From Methanogenium cariaci JCM 10550 (GTDB lineage: Archaea > Halobacteriota > Methanomicrobia > Methanomicrobiales > Methanomicrobiaceae): 64,000 nt of DNA. This document shows positions 31,390 through 42,866 of the stretch, one piece after another. The stretch's first letter is position 1. Every line of letters begins with the position of its first letter. The stretch is taken from NCBI RefSeq assembly GCF_001315945.1, contig NZ_BBBG01000003.1:116468-180467 (forward strand), in the 5' to 3' direction. Both the position numbers and the translations under genes were made by a program. Below the pieces are notes generated by a model. The model was not told the origin of the DNA. It saw nothing but the letters and a program-made list of their open reading frames with translations, and did no database searches.

Positions 31390-32959
31390 TCGATCATCTG
31401 TCCCTCCCGTCAGACCCCCCCGGCTGTTACCAGTTTTTGGATGACACCGGGACGGTCATCTATGTCGGCAAGGCCAAGCATCTGAAGAAACGGTGGGCAG
31501 TTACTTTTCCCCCCCTACGATAACCGATCCCAAGACCCGGGCGATGGTCGCTGCTGCGGTCAGCCTCAACTTCATCGTCACCAGAACGGAGGTGGAGGCG
31601 CTCATCCTTGAAAACACTCTGATCAAACGCCTTCAGCCCAAATACAATATCGATCTCAAAGACTCCAAACGCTATGCCTACATCCACCTGACGGATGACG
31701 TGTATCCCCCCCGCATCCACGTGGTGCGGGAGAAGACGGATGGCGGAGACTATTACGGCCCGTTTGTATCGGCAAAGGATCGGGATCAGATTCTTCACGT
31801 CCTCAAAAAGACGTTCCACATCCGATCCTGTAAGAAAATACCCAAACGTCCCTGTCTGCGGTATCATATCGGGTCATGCCTTGCGCCGTGCACGGGAACC
31901 GTCTCTCCGGAAGTGTATGCAGCACAGACTGCCCGTGTGCGTGAGATATTAAAGGGGGGGCATTCCGCTGCCCTCGCAGAGCAGATGAAAGCGGAGATGT
32001 CCACTGCATCACAGGCGCAGGACTTTGAGAAAGCCCTCGAACTGCGTGACCAGATCGCGTCCGTTCAGAAACTCTCCGAGAGACAGGCGGTGGAACGGGC
32101 AAAAGAGACCGATGAAGATATCATCAACTATCAGATCCGGAAGGATACGGTGTACCTGATGCTCTTTTCGGTGTATAAGGGAGTGCTGGGGAAAAAACAG
32201 GAGTTCGTTTTTTCGTATCGGCCTTCTGCCGTTGAAGAGTTTCTGGTGCAGTACTACGGCGAGCACGAACCTCCTTCAGAATTAATTCTCCCGGAGGTGC
32301 CGGACGAGGCCATACCGGAGTATCTCTCGGTTCAGAAAGGAAAGAAGGTCAGAGTAACCGTTCCCCCCCAACGGGGCGACAAGAAAGACCTGCTTGAGAT
32401 TGTGTCCCGGAATATCGAGACCACCTTCTTTAACGGGGAGGAGAAGGTAACAGCTCTTCAGAAACGTCTGCGGCTGCCGGAACCGCCACAGGTTATTGAA
32501 TGTTTTGACATCTCCCATTACGGGGGGAACAGGGATGGTCGGTTCATGGTGCAGTATCGCTACGGCATGCCCGACAAGAGAAATTATCGCCGGTTTCGGA
32601 TACGCAGCGTCGAAGGGATTGACGATGTCGCCGCCATCAGGGAGGTGGTGCACCGCAGGTATGCACGGATAACAAAAGAGAACGGAGAGTTCCCGGATCT
32701 GGTGATTATCGACGGTGGGAAGGGACAGCTTCATGCAGCGGGGGATGCCCTCGCAGACCTGAATCTCCGTATCCCGCTGATCTCGGTTGCAAAACGGGAA
32801 GAGGAGATCTTCATTCCGCAGTTCCCGCACCCGCTGCCCATCAAAAAGAATGAAAAGGTATCCCTGTTCATTCAGGAAATCCGTGACGAGGCACACCGGT
32901 TTGCCATAACCTATAACCGGACTCTCATGAAAAAGAGGATCAGGCATGACGAGGTTTAA
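31386..32959 (+). CDS. uvrC: Excinuclease ABC subunit UvrC, one frame break
   Basis: Dual incision nuclease of excision repair, about 524 residues, somewhat shorter than bacterial UvrC. Seen: GIY-YIG domain ([21 protein letters not shown]), the Cys region [13 protein letters not shown], the UVR motif ([16 protein letters not shown]), and the RNase H-like nuclease core ([34 protein letters not shown]). A helix-hairpin-helix end is not evident, so the C-terminus appears truncated relative to bacteria. The frame breaks at 31492 (CGGTGGGC; one G missing). Overlaps uvrB by 14 bases. Confidence 0.93.
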
Positions 32960-34889
32960 TCTGAAAGCGGACTTTTCTCCGCAGGGGGGGTCACAACCCG
33001 ATGCAATACGGGCGCTGGTAGCGGGCATCAGTGACAAGAACCGGTTTCAGACCCTGATGGGCGTTACCGGTTCGGGGGGGAAGACGTTTACGATAGCAAA
33101 CGTGATTGCGCAGACACAGAAGCCGACACTGGTGCTGGCCCACAACAAGACCCTTGCCGCACAACTGTACAATGAGTTCCGGGACTTTTTCCCGGAGAAC
33201 CGTGTAGAATATTTTGTTTCGTATTATGATTACTATCAGCCGGAGTCCTACATCCCCCAGAGGGATCAGTACATTGAAAAGGATGCGGCCATCAACCCGA
33301 AAATCGAGCAGATGCGTCTTGCAGCCACCGCCTCTCTTCTCTCCCGTGATGATGTCATCGTCATCGCATCGGTATCCGCCATATACGGTCTGGGGAACCC
33401 GGAGAACTTCGAGGGGCTGGGGTTTGAAGTCACGCAGGGAGAACAGATAAACCGGGCAGAGATCATCTCCCGCCTGATTGACATCCAGTACGAGCGCAAT
33501 GACATGGAACTCCAGCCAGGGCGGTTCCGGGTAAAGGGGGGGGACACCATCGACCTCATACCCGGATCCGGGACGGACATTATCAGGATTGAATGCTTCG
33601 GGAGTGAGGTTGAGCGGATCACGGAGATTGACAAAATAACCCATCAGCCAACCGGATACTTCCGTATTATTTTGTGTATCCCGCCCGGCATTATGTGATA
33701 CCAGAAGAGGAGAAGGCCGGTGCAATTCTGGAGATGAGACAGGAGCTGGAGGAGACGCTGCCCACTCTGGGCTTATTGAAGCACATCGCCTCCGCCAGCG
33801 GACGCTGTATGATATCGAGATGATCGAGGAGACCGGCTACTGCAAAGGTATCGAGAACTATTCCCGATTTTTTGACCACCGGAAAAAGGGAGAAAAACCC
33901 TTCTGCCTGCTGGACTATTTCCCGGATGACTTCCTTTTGGTCGTTGATGAAAGTCATCAGACGCTGCCGCAGGTACGGGGGGATGTATAAGGGGGATTAT
34001 TCCCGGAAAAAATCCCTTGTCGAGTATGGGTTCCGGCTGCCTTCCGCGTTTGACAACCGCCCTTTGATGTTTAATGAGTTTGAAGAATACCTGAAGACAG
34101 CAATTTTCGTGTCGGCGACACCCGGCCCGTATGAAAAAGAGCATTCTTCCGGCATCGTTGAACAGATCATCCGTCCGACCGGGCTGGTTGACCCGGAGGT
34201 CACGATACGCCTGGTGAAGACCCAGATACCGGATGTCTGTGCAGAGATCCAAAAGACGATCGCGGCAGGCGAGCGGGTACTGATCACCACCCTGACCAAG
34301 AAGCTGGCAGAAGAACTGACCGAATTCCTTGCCGGGAAGGGAATAAAGACCCGCTATCTGCATTCAGAGATCCAGACCATCGAGCGCACCGAGATCATCC
34401 GGGAACTCCGGCTGGGGATGTTTGATGTGCTCGTCGGCATCAACCTGCTCCGGGAAGGTCTTGACATTCCCGAAGTGAGTTTCATCGGCATTCTTGACGC
34501 GGATAAGGAGGGCTTTCTCCGGGATGCCCGGAGCCTCATCCAGACCATCGGGCGGGCGGCACGCAATGATCACTCCCATGTCGTGTTGTACGCAGACAAA
34601 ATGACGGATTCCATCAAAATCGCGGTGGAGGAGACTGACCGGCGGCGGGCGATACAGGTGGCATACAACCGGGAGCATGGCATCACTCCGGTTACCATTC
34701 ATAAACATCCGGGAAAAAGAGGTTGAGATTCAGGATACCAAACATATCCCCCCCCGTTCTGAACTGCCCAATCTGATCATTCAGGTTGAAACGGAGATGC
34801 ATGAGGCGGCAGAACAGCTGGACTTTGAACGGGCGATTGTGCTGCGGGAGAAGCTGAAGAAACTGAATACGGAATTAGAGAAAGAGTGA
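32946..34889 (+). CDS. uvrB: Excinuclease ABC subunit UvrB, frame-interrupted
   Basis: Helicase-like damage verifier, about 645 residues. Seen: Walker A GVTGSG(G)KTFT with an extra Gly from a G7 run at 33072, motif [17 protein letters not shown], the beta-hairpin region [35 protein letters not shown], motif V/VI regions [17 protein letters not shown] and QTIGRAARN, and the C-terminal UVR motif ([20 protein letters not shown]) that contacts UvrC. Frame changes near 33668 (a T missing), 33770 (GGG for GGGG), 33977 (G6 for G4) and 34700. An insertion in the P-loop would be expected to inactivate the enzyme if real. Confidence 0.94.
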
Positions 34890-34895
34890 ATGCCA

Positions 34896-35552
34896 CTATT
34901 TCTCCAATCTGTCAACCATCCCCCCCTTCGCCCTCAATAGCCCCCCCTCTGTGAACTCATCGATATACTCCTGCATCGAAAGACTTCCCTCAGGGAACGG
35001 GCAGTCGTCATTGTACATCCGCTCAATCATCGGATCGGTGGGATAAATAAGAATGTCTGTGCCGGTTTTGGCGGCGGCCCGGGCCATCGCCCTCCGAAAC
35101 GCACCGATGCAGTAGGCAATCCGCAGCTGATAGGTGTCGGCGGTTTTTTCCAGAAATTCCGTCAGGCGATAGGTCTCTATCTTCAGAAAATCATCTTTTA
35201 TTCTCTGGTTCGTGCATTTGCCCAGCATGTAGTGATACTGGGCGTAGGGGGGGTACATGCATTCCAGTTCCGCCGGTACCGTCCCGCATGTGCCAAAGAT
35301 GGCCACATGGTATGACGTGTCGGCATAGACAGAATTCAGGATTTTATGGAACAGGCGGTGGGAGGGCGACGTGCTATAGGGTTTTCTAACTGCACAGGGA
35401 ATAAATACCCCGATGTCATGCGGCGGGATATGATATTCATCGATAATATAGCGGAACGCCTCCTCAAATTCCCGGAGGTAAAAGGGCGGGTCCAGAAGCC
35501 GCCGGGAATTTGGCTCATGATTTATTCGAATTTTTTCTGAAATCTCTCTCAC
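34896..35552 (-). CDS. DUF5591 protein, related to archaeosine synthase C-terminal domain
   Basis: 218 residues, intact. Seen: CAVRKPYSTSPSHRLFHK, FGTCGTVPAELECMYP(P)YAQYHYMLGKC, and YPTDPMIERMYNDDCPFPE. The K-P-Y-S-x-S-x-S-H and P-Y-x-x-Y-x-Y-M-L-G patterns are those of DUF5591, present in ArcS, which installs archaeosine at tRNA position 15. As a stand-alone domain its activity is unknown. Convergent with the uvr operon, seven bases apart. Confidence 0.7.
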   Translation of the reverse strand: MREISEKIRINHEPNSRRLLDPPFYLREFEEAFRYIIDEYHIPPHDIGVFIPCAVRKPYSTSPSHRLFHKILNSVYADTSYHVAIFGTCGTVPAELECMYPPYAQYHYMLGKCTNQRIKDDFLKIETYRLTEFLEKTADTYQLRIAYCIGAFRRAMARAAAKTGTDILIYPTDPMIERMYNDDCPFPEGSLSMQEYIDEFTEGGLLRAKGGMVDRLEK

Positions 35553-35606
35553 CTAGGTAAAGCCGACATAATCATTAGCCACGGACTGCATAATGTATTT
35601 CGATAT

Positions 35607-36254
35607 ATGCAAACCTCAGTTCATGAGGATTATCTGGAATGGATCCTCGAAAACCGGATTGAATCTCTCGACGATGATACGCTTCAGGTTATCTCAAAAA
35701 AATTTGACAGGAGCCGGGATATGGTCAGGAATGATCTAAACCATATCGAATCTACCGGAGATATTATTCTGGGACCCGGCACTGCCGTCCAACTTACCAA
35801 ACAGGGACGAAAGACGGCTGAATGTATCCTGAAAAAACATAAAACACTCGAATGTTTCCTGACAGAGATGCTGGGGGGGATGGATCAGGACACTGCCTCA
35901 CAGCAGGCCTGTCGTATGGAACACGAGACATCCAACGACACCATCAGCAGGCTCAATCGATACCTGTCCCGTCCGGGCCGGTGCAGGCAGGAGCGGCGCC
36001 GCGGCTGTGCCCAGCCATGTGATCTCAAACCCCCCTCTCCTTCTATAATGAAAAAGAGACGGTCCGTGTGGCTGTTGTCAGGGGCCCCCCCGGTGCATGG
36101 GCCGTCTGAACGATATCGGGGGGGTGATACCCGGAGAGGAGGTCACCATCCAGCGAAAACTTTCCAACGGTTCGCTTGTTGTCACCATCAAAGGCAGTGA
36201 TATTGCAATCAGCCTGAGATTGCCGCATCTGTCCTTGTGGAGACCATCGAATGA
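35607..36254 (+). CDS. DtxR/MntR-type metal regulator fused to FeoA domain, frame-interrupted
   Basis: N-terminal winged helix (YLEWILENRIESLDDDTLQVI, DMVRNDLNHIESTGDIIL), DtxR dimerisation helices with metal-ligand-like CRMEHETSNDTI, and a C-terminal SH3-like FeoA domain (VVRGPGCMGRLNDIGVIPGEEVTIQ). About 215 residues when frame changes near 35985, 36030, 36093 and 36119 are corrected. DtxR proteins repress iron-uptake genes when Fe(II) is bound. The stop overlaps the feoB start (ATGA at 36251), so regulator and transporter are co-translated, implying direct feedback of iron on its importer. Confidence 0.75.
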
Positions 36255-38118
36255 AAGTCGGACTCATCGGCAATCCCAATGTCGGCAAATCATTAATCTT
36301 TACCCAGTTAACGGGTATCGGGGTGGAGATCAGTAATTTCCCCCCCGGCACCACCATTGATATTGAATCCGGCGGTGTCTGTTATCAGCGGGAAATTGTT
36401 GAACTGGTGGATTTTCCCGGCATCTATTCCCTTGACGGCATCTCCGACGAGGAGACGAGTGTTCGCCGGTATCTGCAGGAAGAGCATATCGATGTCATCG
36501 TTCCGGTGCTGAATGCATCAAATCTGGAACGCAACCTCTATCTGCTGCTTCAGGTGGCCGAGTATCAGCTTCCCGGTGTCGTCGTCGTCAACATGGTAGA
36601 TGAATCCGAAAAGGCCGGAATCGAGATCGATTTCGCCCGGCTCTCGGATATGCTTGGATGCAAAGTCATTGCCGCCGCGGCGTCAGAAGGCAGAAATGTC
36701 GGTGACATCATCCCTGTGCACTTTCTGACGCACGGACCATGAACTACACGGTGCCCTATGGCCAGCATATCGAAGCCGCCATCCGGAGCCTTGAAAAGAT
36801 TCACGGGTGTTCCCGGCGGGAGGCCCTTGACGCACTCCAGCATCTGGGAACGGATGCCGACCTGCTGGACTCCGCTGCCACCATTGCAACAGAGATTGAA
36901 GAGGAGCACCAGATGTCGGTGCACCAGATCATTGCGACCAACCGCCACAATGCTGCAACGAAGATTGCCGATGACATTACGCTACTAAAGGATCACAAGA
37001 AAAAACCCGATCTGGACAGCCTCTTGACACGGGCGTTTCCGGGTATCCCGATACTCATCGTCCTGCTCTTTGCAACGCTCATGACCGTCTTCTTTGTCGG
37101 CTCGTTTCTGGAAGAGATCATCGTCGAACTCTTCGATATCTATCTGGTTGCCCCTCTCCTGAGTGCCGGGTTCTCCCCCTTCTGGGAACAGATCCTCTTC
37201 TCGCTCATTCTTGCCGTGCAGGCGGGACTGGGGGGGATTGCCTTTCCCTTTGTCTTTGTGTTCTATATTCTCATATCCATCCTCGAGGATTCCGGATATA
37301 TGACGCGAGCGGCATTCCTCGCCGACCGGGCGATGCACCATGTGGGCATGCACGGCCAGGCACTGATACCCATGATCCTCGGACTTGGCTGCAACGTCCC
37401 TGCCATCATGAGCATACGCCAACTATCAAAACGGGAACGTATCATCGCTTCCGTCCTTATAACCATGGTGCCCTGTTCGGCACGCACCGTCATTATCGCA
37501 GGCATCGTTGCCATGTTCGTCGGTGTCGCCTGGGCCTTCTCCATCTATCTGGTCGTCTTTATCCTGATCATCCTGACCGGCATCGTTCTCACCCGCATAA
37601 CGCCCGGAGAACAGTTCGGGATGATCCTTGAGATGGCCCCCCCCTGAGAAAACCTCAGCCGATGCAGACCCTGAAGCGGGCCTGGCTGCACATGAAAGAG
37701 TTCCTCTTTATTGCCATGCCCCCCCTACTTCTGGTCAGCAGTGTCTTTCTGGGGGGTGCTCCAGTATACGGGAATTATTCAGGCCTTTCAGGATATTTTC
37801 GCACCGTTTATGGAGACGGTGCTCGGCCTTCCGCCCTATGCGTCAACCGCACTGATCTTTGGTATTCTCAGAAAGGAGATGGCGTTTGAGACCCTTGCGA
37901 TTCTTGCAGGCACCGCAGACCTCGGCTCGGTGATGACAGGCCTTCAGCTCTATGTCTTTGCCATCGTCAGTGTGCTCTTCGTGCCGTGTATATCAACGAT
38001 TGCCGTTCTCTACCGGGAGATGGGACTGAAAACCGCTCTCCTCGTCTCGGCATACACCCTGACCCTCGGCATGGGCATCGGAACGGTGATTAATCTTTTA
38101 GCAGTCTCGTTCCTCTGA
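36251..38118 (+). CDS. feoB: Ferrous iron transporter FeoB, frame-interrupted
   Basis: GTP-gated Fe(II) importer in the membrane, about 620 residues. Seen: G1 GLIGNPNVGKSLIF, G2 NFP(P)GTT, G3 VDFPGIYSL, G4 VVNMVD, then membrane helices with GLGCNVPAI and MTRAAFLADRAMHHVGMHG gate motifs, and a second Gate domain (IFGILRKEMAFETLAIL). Frame changes near 36735 (GG for GGG), 37636 (C8) and 37752 (G6 for G5); the G2 insertion comes from the C7 run at 36340. No separate feoA; that domain is carried by the upstream regulator. Confidence 0.92.
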
Positions 38119-38235
38119 AATCAGGGGGGGCTCCATCTATTTTTTCTCTGCGGGTCCCCCCCTGCTTTGGCTGGTGTGCGGAATTCGTCAAAAAAATAAT
38201 GAAATCAGGGATCAGAAAAAAGGATAAGAGTTTGG

Positions 38236-39294
38236 TTATTGTTGCGTGACGTTTTCATTCTTTAGATATGCCTGAATACGATCTCCGACATTCGCTCTCA
38301 GGTTCTCGTAAAAAATTGCATAGTCATACATGTGGTAGACACCTTCAGGGAAGGTGACACTGGTCGCGGGTAATTCCTCCGGGTTGGATATGTTTGTTAT
38401 CACCAGCGCGTTGTCTACGACCTGGGCTGCCGCAAAGTTCGGGTAGCGGTCCGGAGTTTCGGGATGTTCGTGTTTGAAGAATGCTGCTTCACGATTCAGG
38501 GAAGCAGGTGCAAACGTGGTATCGGTCTTCCAGGTCAGAGGATTTACCACAAACGTTCCGGGAATGATTGTCGGCCCTTCTTTCTCTTTGCCTTCTGCAT
38601 CGGATATCGTATTATAGGTGATAAAGCACCCGGTCTCCGTCGCATTTTCACTGATCTTCATCAGGGGGGGATTTTGTTCAAGGTCTAAAGGGGGGGTAAT
38701 CGAATACCCGATCACATACGCCGCCACCAGTCTCTGGAGTGATTCGGCATCACCGGTCAGTAATTCCCCTGCCTTTGACAGTTCAACGACCCTGACCGAC
38801 CCCTGACTGTGGGCGGCCAGAATGATGGGCCGTTCTCCCTTATTGAAATGTTCCAGGAAATAGGCAAACGCATGAATGAGATCCTGCTGCCCCAGATCAA
38901 AGATGGGTTTTGCATCGGTTAACATCAGGGGATTAATTTTCACATTGTTCTGCCGGTAAAACGGTGCGTAAATATTTGCCTGCCCGTCAAATATGCTGGC
39001 CTGTTCCACCAGTGTCCAGTCTGCTTTCTCCCGTAATGCCGCATCGCTGATATCCATTAAATACGTCGTATTATCTGAGAGAATGGTAGGATACACCCAG
39101 AACACATCGACCGGCTGCTCTTCATCGCTGAAATATGCGGGCATGGTGAGCCAGCTGTCGGGATTGGTATACACCGGAGCATCCGGTACATCCATATCCG
39201 GATTAAAGGGCGGTAACGTTGTCGGGATGCCTAATTCCTGTCCTCGTAAGTCTTCCAGTGTTAGTATGTCATCGTCTTTTTTGGCGGGTGCCAT
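38236..39294 (-). CDS. DUF3089 alpha/beta-hydrolase-like protein
   Basis: 352 residues, intact. Seen: PVDVFWVYPTILSDNTTYL near the N-terminus, nucleophile elbow AAHSQGS (G-x-S-x-G variant), VAAYVIGYSI, and a C-terminal VYHMYDYAIFYENLRANV. This is the DUF3089 pattern, an esterase-like fold of unknown substrate. No signal peptide is apparent, unlike many bacterial members. G7 runs at 38664 and 38689 add single residues. The start at 39294 is followed by Lys/Asp-rich MAPAKKDDD. Confidence 0.78.
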   Translation of the reverse strand: MAPAKKDDDILTLEDLRGQELGIPTTLPPFNPDMDVPDAPVYTNPDSWLTMPAYFSDEEQPVDVFWVYPTILSDNTTYLMDISDAALREKADWTLVEQASIFDGQANIYAPFYRQNNVKINPLMLTDAKPIFDLGQQDLIHAFAYFLEHFNKGERPIILAAHSQGSVRVVELSKAGELLTGDAESLQRLVAAYVIGYSITPPLDLEQNPPLMKISENATETGCFITYNTISDAEGKEKEGPTIIPGTFVVNPLTWKTDTTFAPASLNREAAFFKHEHPETPDRYPNFAAAQVVDNALVITNISNPEELPATSVTFPEGVYHMYDYAIFYENLRANVGDRIQAYLKNENVTQQ

Positions 39295-39546
39295 TGTTGT
39301 ACCTCCGGAACAGATAATCGCTGCTACTCATAACAGAATCAGGCGCATCGTGGAAAGAATCGGTCGTCACTCCACAAAGATTTGTCGTCTTACTGTTCTG
39401 ATCTGTTCAAAAAGATTTATTCTGTTTGTTTTCCCTTTGGGTTTTTCTGAAACCCAAAACCGGTACAAACAAACCATGTGTTGTCTGCTTATCTCTTCTC
39501 ACCCCCCCGCTCCCTGCATTATTAGGAAAACATATCCGGATGACGT

Positions 39547-40156
39547 CTACGGCATCTTCCGAAGGATGCCCGCCAGTACAAAAAGGAGGAGTCCGTTGAT
39601 CACGAGAATTCCTGCAATAACCAGACCCGGAGCGAGACCGGGTATCAGCATGGTTATGCCGAAGACAATTGCCACGCCATTCAGCATCGTCTGAGTGACA
39701 CGTAGTTTTTTGAAAACGGGAGGAACCGCAACCGGGCCTCCGGTATCATGCATCGGAAGATACAGTCCAATCAAGAGTACCCCTCCCCCGATGATGTTCA
39801 GAAACCCGATGAGTATCCGGATCCCATCCGTCAGAATTCCCGGAACGATACACGAGAAGATTCCCATTGTGGCAAATACCATTCCGATTATTACGAGAAA
39901 CCACGAGCGTTTATATTGGCCCATCGGAGTCTCTCCCCCCCGGGCCAGCATTTGAATGGCCATGATAACCATCAGCAGTCCCAGCTGCCCGTCAGGGGGA
40001 AAACGGGATCATCCCCCCCCGGCTTACCGGGATGAGCAGGAGTCCGAGAACGGTGATGAGCGTTCCAAGCAGGATGAGTATTGCAATCGAGAGAGAGAGG
40101 GACGCATCCCTGAAAAATCCCAATCCATCCTTTGAACGAAGCTCATCTGAAGGCAT
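39547..40156 (-). CDS. HdeD/DUF308-like membrane protein, one frame break
   Basis: About 203 residues, six hydrophobic helices (LSIAILILLGTLITVLGLLL, GMVFATMGIFSCIVPGIL, IVFGITMLIPGLAPGLVIAG). Duplicated three-helix units with I-P-G turns resemble HdeD-like proteins. Paralogue of the next upstream gene, six bases away, so the pair forms an operon. The frame breaks at 39996 (C5 for C4 on the minus strand). Function unknown; the acid-resistance label of the family comes from enteric bacteria and may not apply. Confidence 0.6.
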
Positions 40157-40161
40157 TTTTA

Positions 40162-40764
40162 TCACTCCGGATTTCCGGTCTCTTCAGGAGGATACAACCG
40201 GGTAGTCTTCTGAATACACCATGAGAGATAGAAGAAACTGATGCCGTAGATCATGAGAAGCACTGCTGTCTGCGGATCGGTGGTAATTCCGGGAAGCAGG
40301 GTGACAAGGCCCAGCACTACCGACATCGCATACACCAGAATACAGGCAATTGTCAGGTGCTGTAATATCCCGGGAATCTTCATCCATTTTCTGGCCTTTC
40401 CTTCGGAGACAAACAGTTGCAGAAGAAGAGCGATTCCACCGGCAAAAAGCAGAATTCCCACAAGGACGCGAACGGGCGTGGTCAGAAGTCCGGGAATGAA
40501 ACAGGCGAACATCCCGATAATTGCTGTGCATATTCCCAGTATTATAACTATCCATGAACGGCGGAGATCACCAAAAGGGGTTTTCCCCCCCATCGTGACA
40601 ACCTGAAACGAGACAATGACCAGAAAGAGACCGTAGGTGCTGTCCGGGGTATAGGGCAGTTCTCCGGAATGGATCTGAAACAGGAGCAGGCTAAAGAGGA
40701 GCATAAATACGCCGAAGACGAGTAAGATGACCACCTCAAGGGAAAGGTCGGACTCTTCTCTCAT
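40162..40764 (-). CDS. HdeD/DUF308-like membrane protein, paralogue
   Basis: About 200 residues from ATG 40764 (MREESDLSLEVVILLVFGV); an upstream start at 40881 reads through C-run sequence and seems less likely. Six helices, including SWIVIILGICTAIIGMFACF, which aligns with SWFLVIIGMVFATMGIFSC in the following gene, and LVTLLPGITTDPQTAVLLM. First gene of the pair. Confidence 0.6.
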   Translation of the reverse strand: MREESDLSLEVVILLVFGVFMLLFSLLLFQIHSGELPYTPDSTYGLFLVIVSFQVVTMGGKTPFGDLRRSWIVIILGICTAIIGMFACFIPGLLTTPVRVLVGILLFAGGIALLLQLFVSEGKARKWMKIPGILQHLTIACILVYAMSVVLGLVTLLPGITTDPQTAVLLMIYGISFFYLSWCIQKTTRLYPPEETGNPE

Positions 40765-41053
40765 TTTCGAAGAGATGTTTTGTTTCTGCTGACGATCAAA
40801 TGCCAAATCCGTATCCCCCCCCGGATGTATCCGGCAACCTGTCCAAAATCCGGTCAGCCGGATAAGTTGCCCGTTTAGCAATCAGGATTTATTTATAGAT
40901 ATGTTTCAGAATCTGCTATGAATCCCTGCTGGATATCCTAAAGTTTTATCCATGTGATCTCCCACCGGGACTTTATAATATCTGATCGTCAAATGGATGG
41001 GCTGGCAAAAATATATATCCGATAAACCGATATGGGACGGATGTGATCTATCC

Positions 41054-41896
41054 ATGTTTCGACCACAGGACGATTTCACGTATTTAATGCCAGTCCATTT
41101 TGGAGGTTGCAAATTTGATCCGGAGACGATCATCACGCAAAGAACAACGGCTCTGGGTATCAGTTATGAAACCGATATGGCCCTTCTTGAGCACTATATC
41201 CCGGAAGCATTTGAATTACTGGCCCCCCCTGAGGTGCAGGTTACGTTCAGCAAATTTACCGAGATCAACTGGATGCAGGGCGGACAATACAACCTGATCA
41301 ATGTCGCAGCGCCGGTTCGGTTTCATGGAAAGAAGGATCACCTGGATGGTGCATACTCGCTGGTGGTCTGGGAGAACAAGACCGCACCCATACTCGGAGG
41401 ACGGGAGCAGACAGGCATTCCCAAGATTTATGCGGATATTGAAGATCTGCACATTGTAAGGCCCCCCCATTACAGCACTACCATAAGTTATGAGGGAAAC
41501 ACCTTTCTCACCATGGACTTTGAAGCCGCCGGACCGATAAACGGAGAGGAACTGGATGAAATCACGTCCCGGTTTGCGTCCATGAACACCCTTGGATGGA
41601 GATATATTCCCAAGGTCGGCGCTCCGGGAGCTGAGCTGAGCCAGTTTGTCCTCTACCCCCAGGGCATGAAGGTGGAGATGGCACAGGCAGGAACGGGGGG
41701 GAGCCTTGCATGGACTGAACTGACTCCGATGCAAAATCCGGCTCAGTATTACATCATCAGCAGTCTGGCCTCTCTCCCCGTGAAACGCGTTACACAGACG
41801 ACACTGACTGAGGGGGGGACTACCATCTTCATGCCATGGGTGCGAGGGTCATTGAATGAGGATAGATTGATTAAAACAGGTGATAATGATGAATAA
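41054..41896 (+). CDS. Acetoacetate decarboxylase family protein
   Basis: 280 residues. Seen: [61 protein letters not shown] (in parts) and [19 protein letters not shown], the pattern of the ADC-like superfamily, where a Lys forms a Schiff base with a beta-keto acid. A specific substrate cannot be assigned; many members are not true acetoacetate decarboxylases. I choose ATG 41054, after GGATGTGATCTATCC and a TATA-like AAATATATAT at 41009; an earlier ATG at 40997 is possible. Overlaps the SDR gene by 11 bases. Confidence 0.75.
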   Translation: MFRPQDDFTYLMPVHFGGCKFDPETIITQRTTALGISYETDMALLEHYIPEAFELLAPPEVQVTFSKFTEINWMQGGQYNLINVAAPVRFHGKKDHLDGAYSLVVWENKTAPILGGREQTGIPKIYADIEDLHIVRPPHYSTTISYEGNTFLTMDFEAAGPINGEELDEITSRFASMNTLGWRYIPKVGAPGAELSQFVLYPQGMKVEMAQAGTGGSLAWTELTPMQNPAQYYIISSLASLPVKRVTQTTLTEGGTTIFMPWVRGSLNEDRLIKTGDNDE

Positions 41897-42734
41897 TACA
41901 GAGTATTACACGGATAAAATCTGTATCGTAACCGGTGCAAACTCCGGCATCGGGTACGCATTAAGTGAAGAACTCTTAAAGCGGGGGGGAGCGATTGTCT
42001 ACATGGCAGGACGGAGTCAGGAAAAGATTGCCAAAGCTGCCGATCAGCTTTCGGCATACCGGGATCAGATACGTCCGCTCATCGTAGACGTGACACAGCA
42101 GGAACAGGTGCAAAACGGTATTGAAGAGACGGCAGCAGAGGCTGGCAGACTGGATCTGTTATTCAACAATGCAGGGGGGGTCGGAGGCACCATCGTTTGA
42201 GAATGCCACCCTTGAGGACTGGAAGACGATCATCGATGTCAATCTCTGGAGCGTCATTTACGGGGGGGTGTATGCCGCTGTACCGATCATGCTTAAACAG
42301 GGATCCGGCCATATTGTGAACACCGGATCGATAGCAGGCATCGTTCCTCTTCCGTTTCAGGCACTCTACTCTCTTACAAAATACGGTGTCACCGGTCTTA
42401 CCGAATCTCTGAAATACGAATTTGCGGAAAAAGGGATCCACTTTTCCGTGATCTGTCCTGCCAATATCGCAACTCCGATCTTCAACAAAGCAATTGACGG
42501 CAAAGCTACGGTGAACTGAGAATCCCCCCCGACGATGCATATCCTGCCAACAAGGCAGCCTCATTTACTCTGGATCGGGTCGCGGAGCAGAAAGGGATTA
42601 TCGTCGTACCTGATAATCCAACTACCAATCAATGGAGGAGGTACGTCCTCGGTGAGGCTGAGGCTGAAGAGCAGTTATTACAGATGGCACGTGACCGCAG
42701 GGAAGCATACGAAACGGGTGGAACATATTTCTGA
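41886..42734 (+). CDS. Short-chain dehydrogenase/reductase, frame-interrupted
   Basis: NAD(P)-dependent SDR of about 280 residues. Seen: [19 protein letters not shown] (T-G-x3-G-x-G), [28 protein letters not shown] with catalytic Ser, Tyr in YSLTKYG (Y-x3-K), and [10 protein letters not shown]. Frame changes near 42173-42200 and at 42515-42530; corrected, the C-terminus runs [14 protein letters not shown]... to TGGTYF at 42734. Start preceded by GGTGAT. Overlap with the decarboxylase-like gene suggests a shared small-molecule pathway. Confidence 0.8.
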
Positions 42735-42866
42735 TAATCTACAATATCACTGATTTTTACGAAAAAGGCAGGCAGAAATCCGGTGAAGATACCCTCACAC
42801 CTGGCCCGTTGCGTTGTTTCTTTGGTCACAAAAGAGGGGGGGAAAAACCCGGCCCGCGACATCAGA

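Noticed and set aside
32282-33725. Long minus-strand frames opposite uvrC/uvrB
   Set aside because: Shadows of highly conserved uvr genes.
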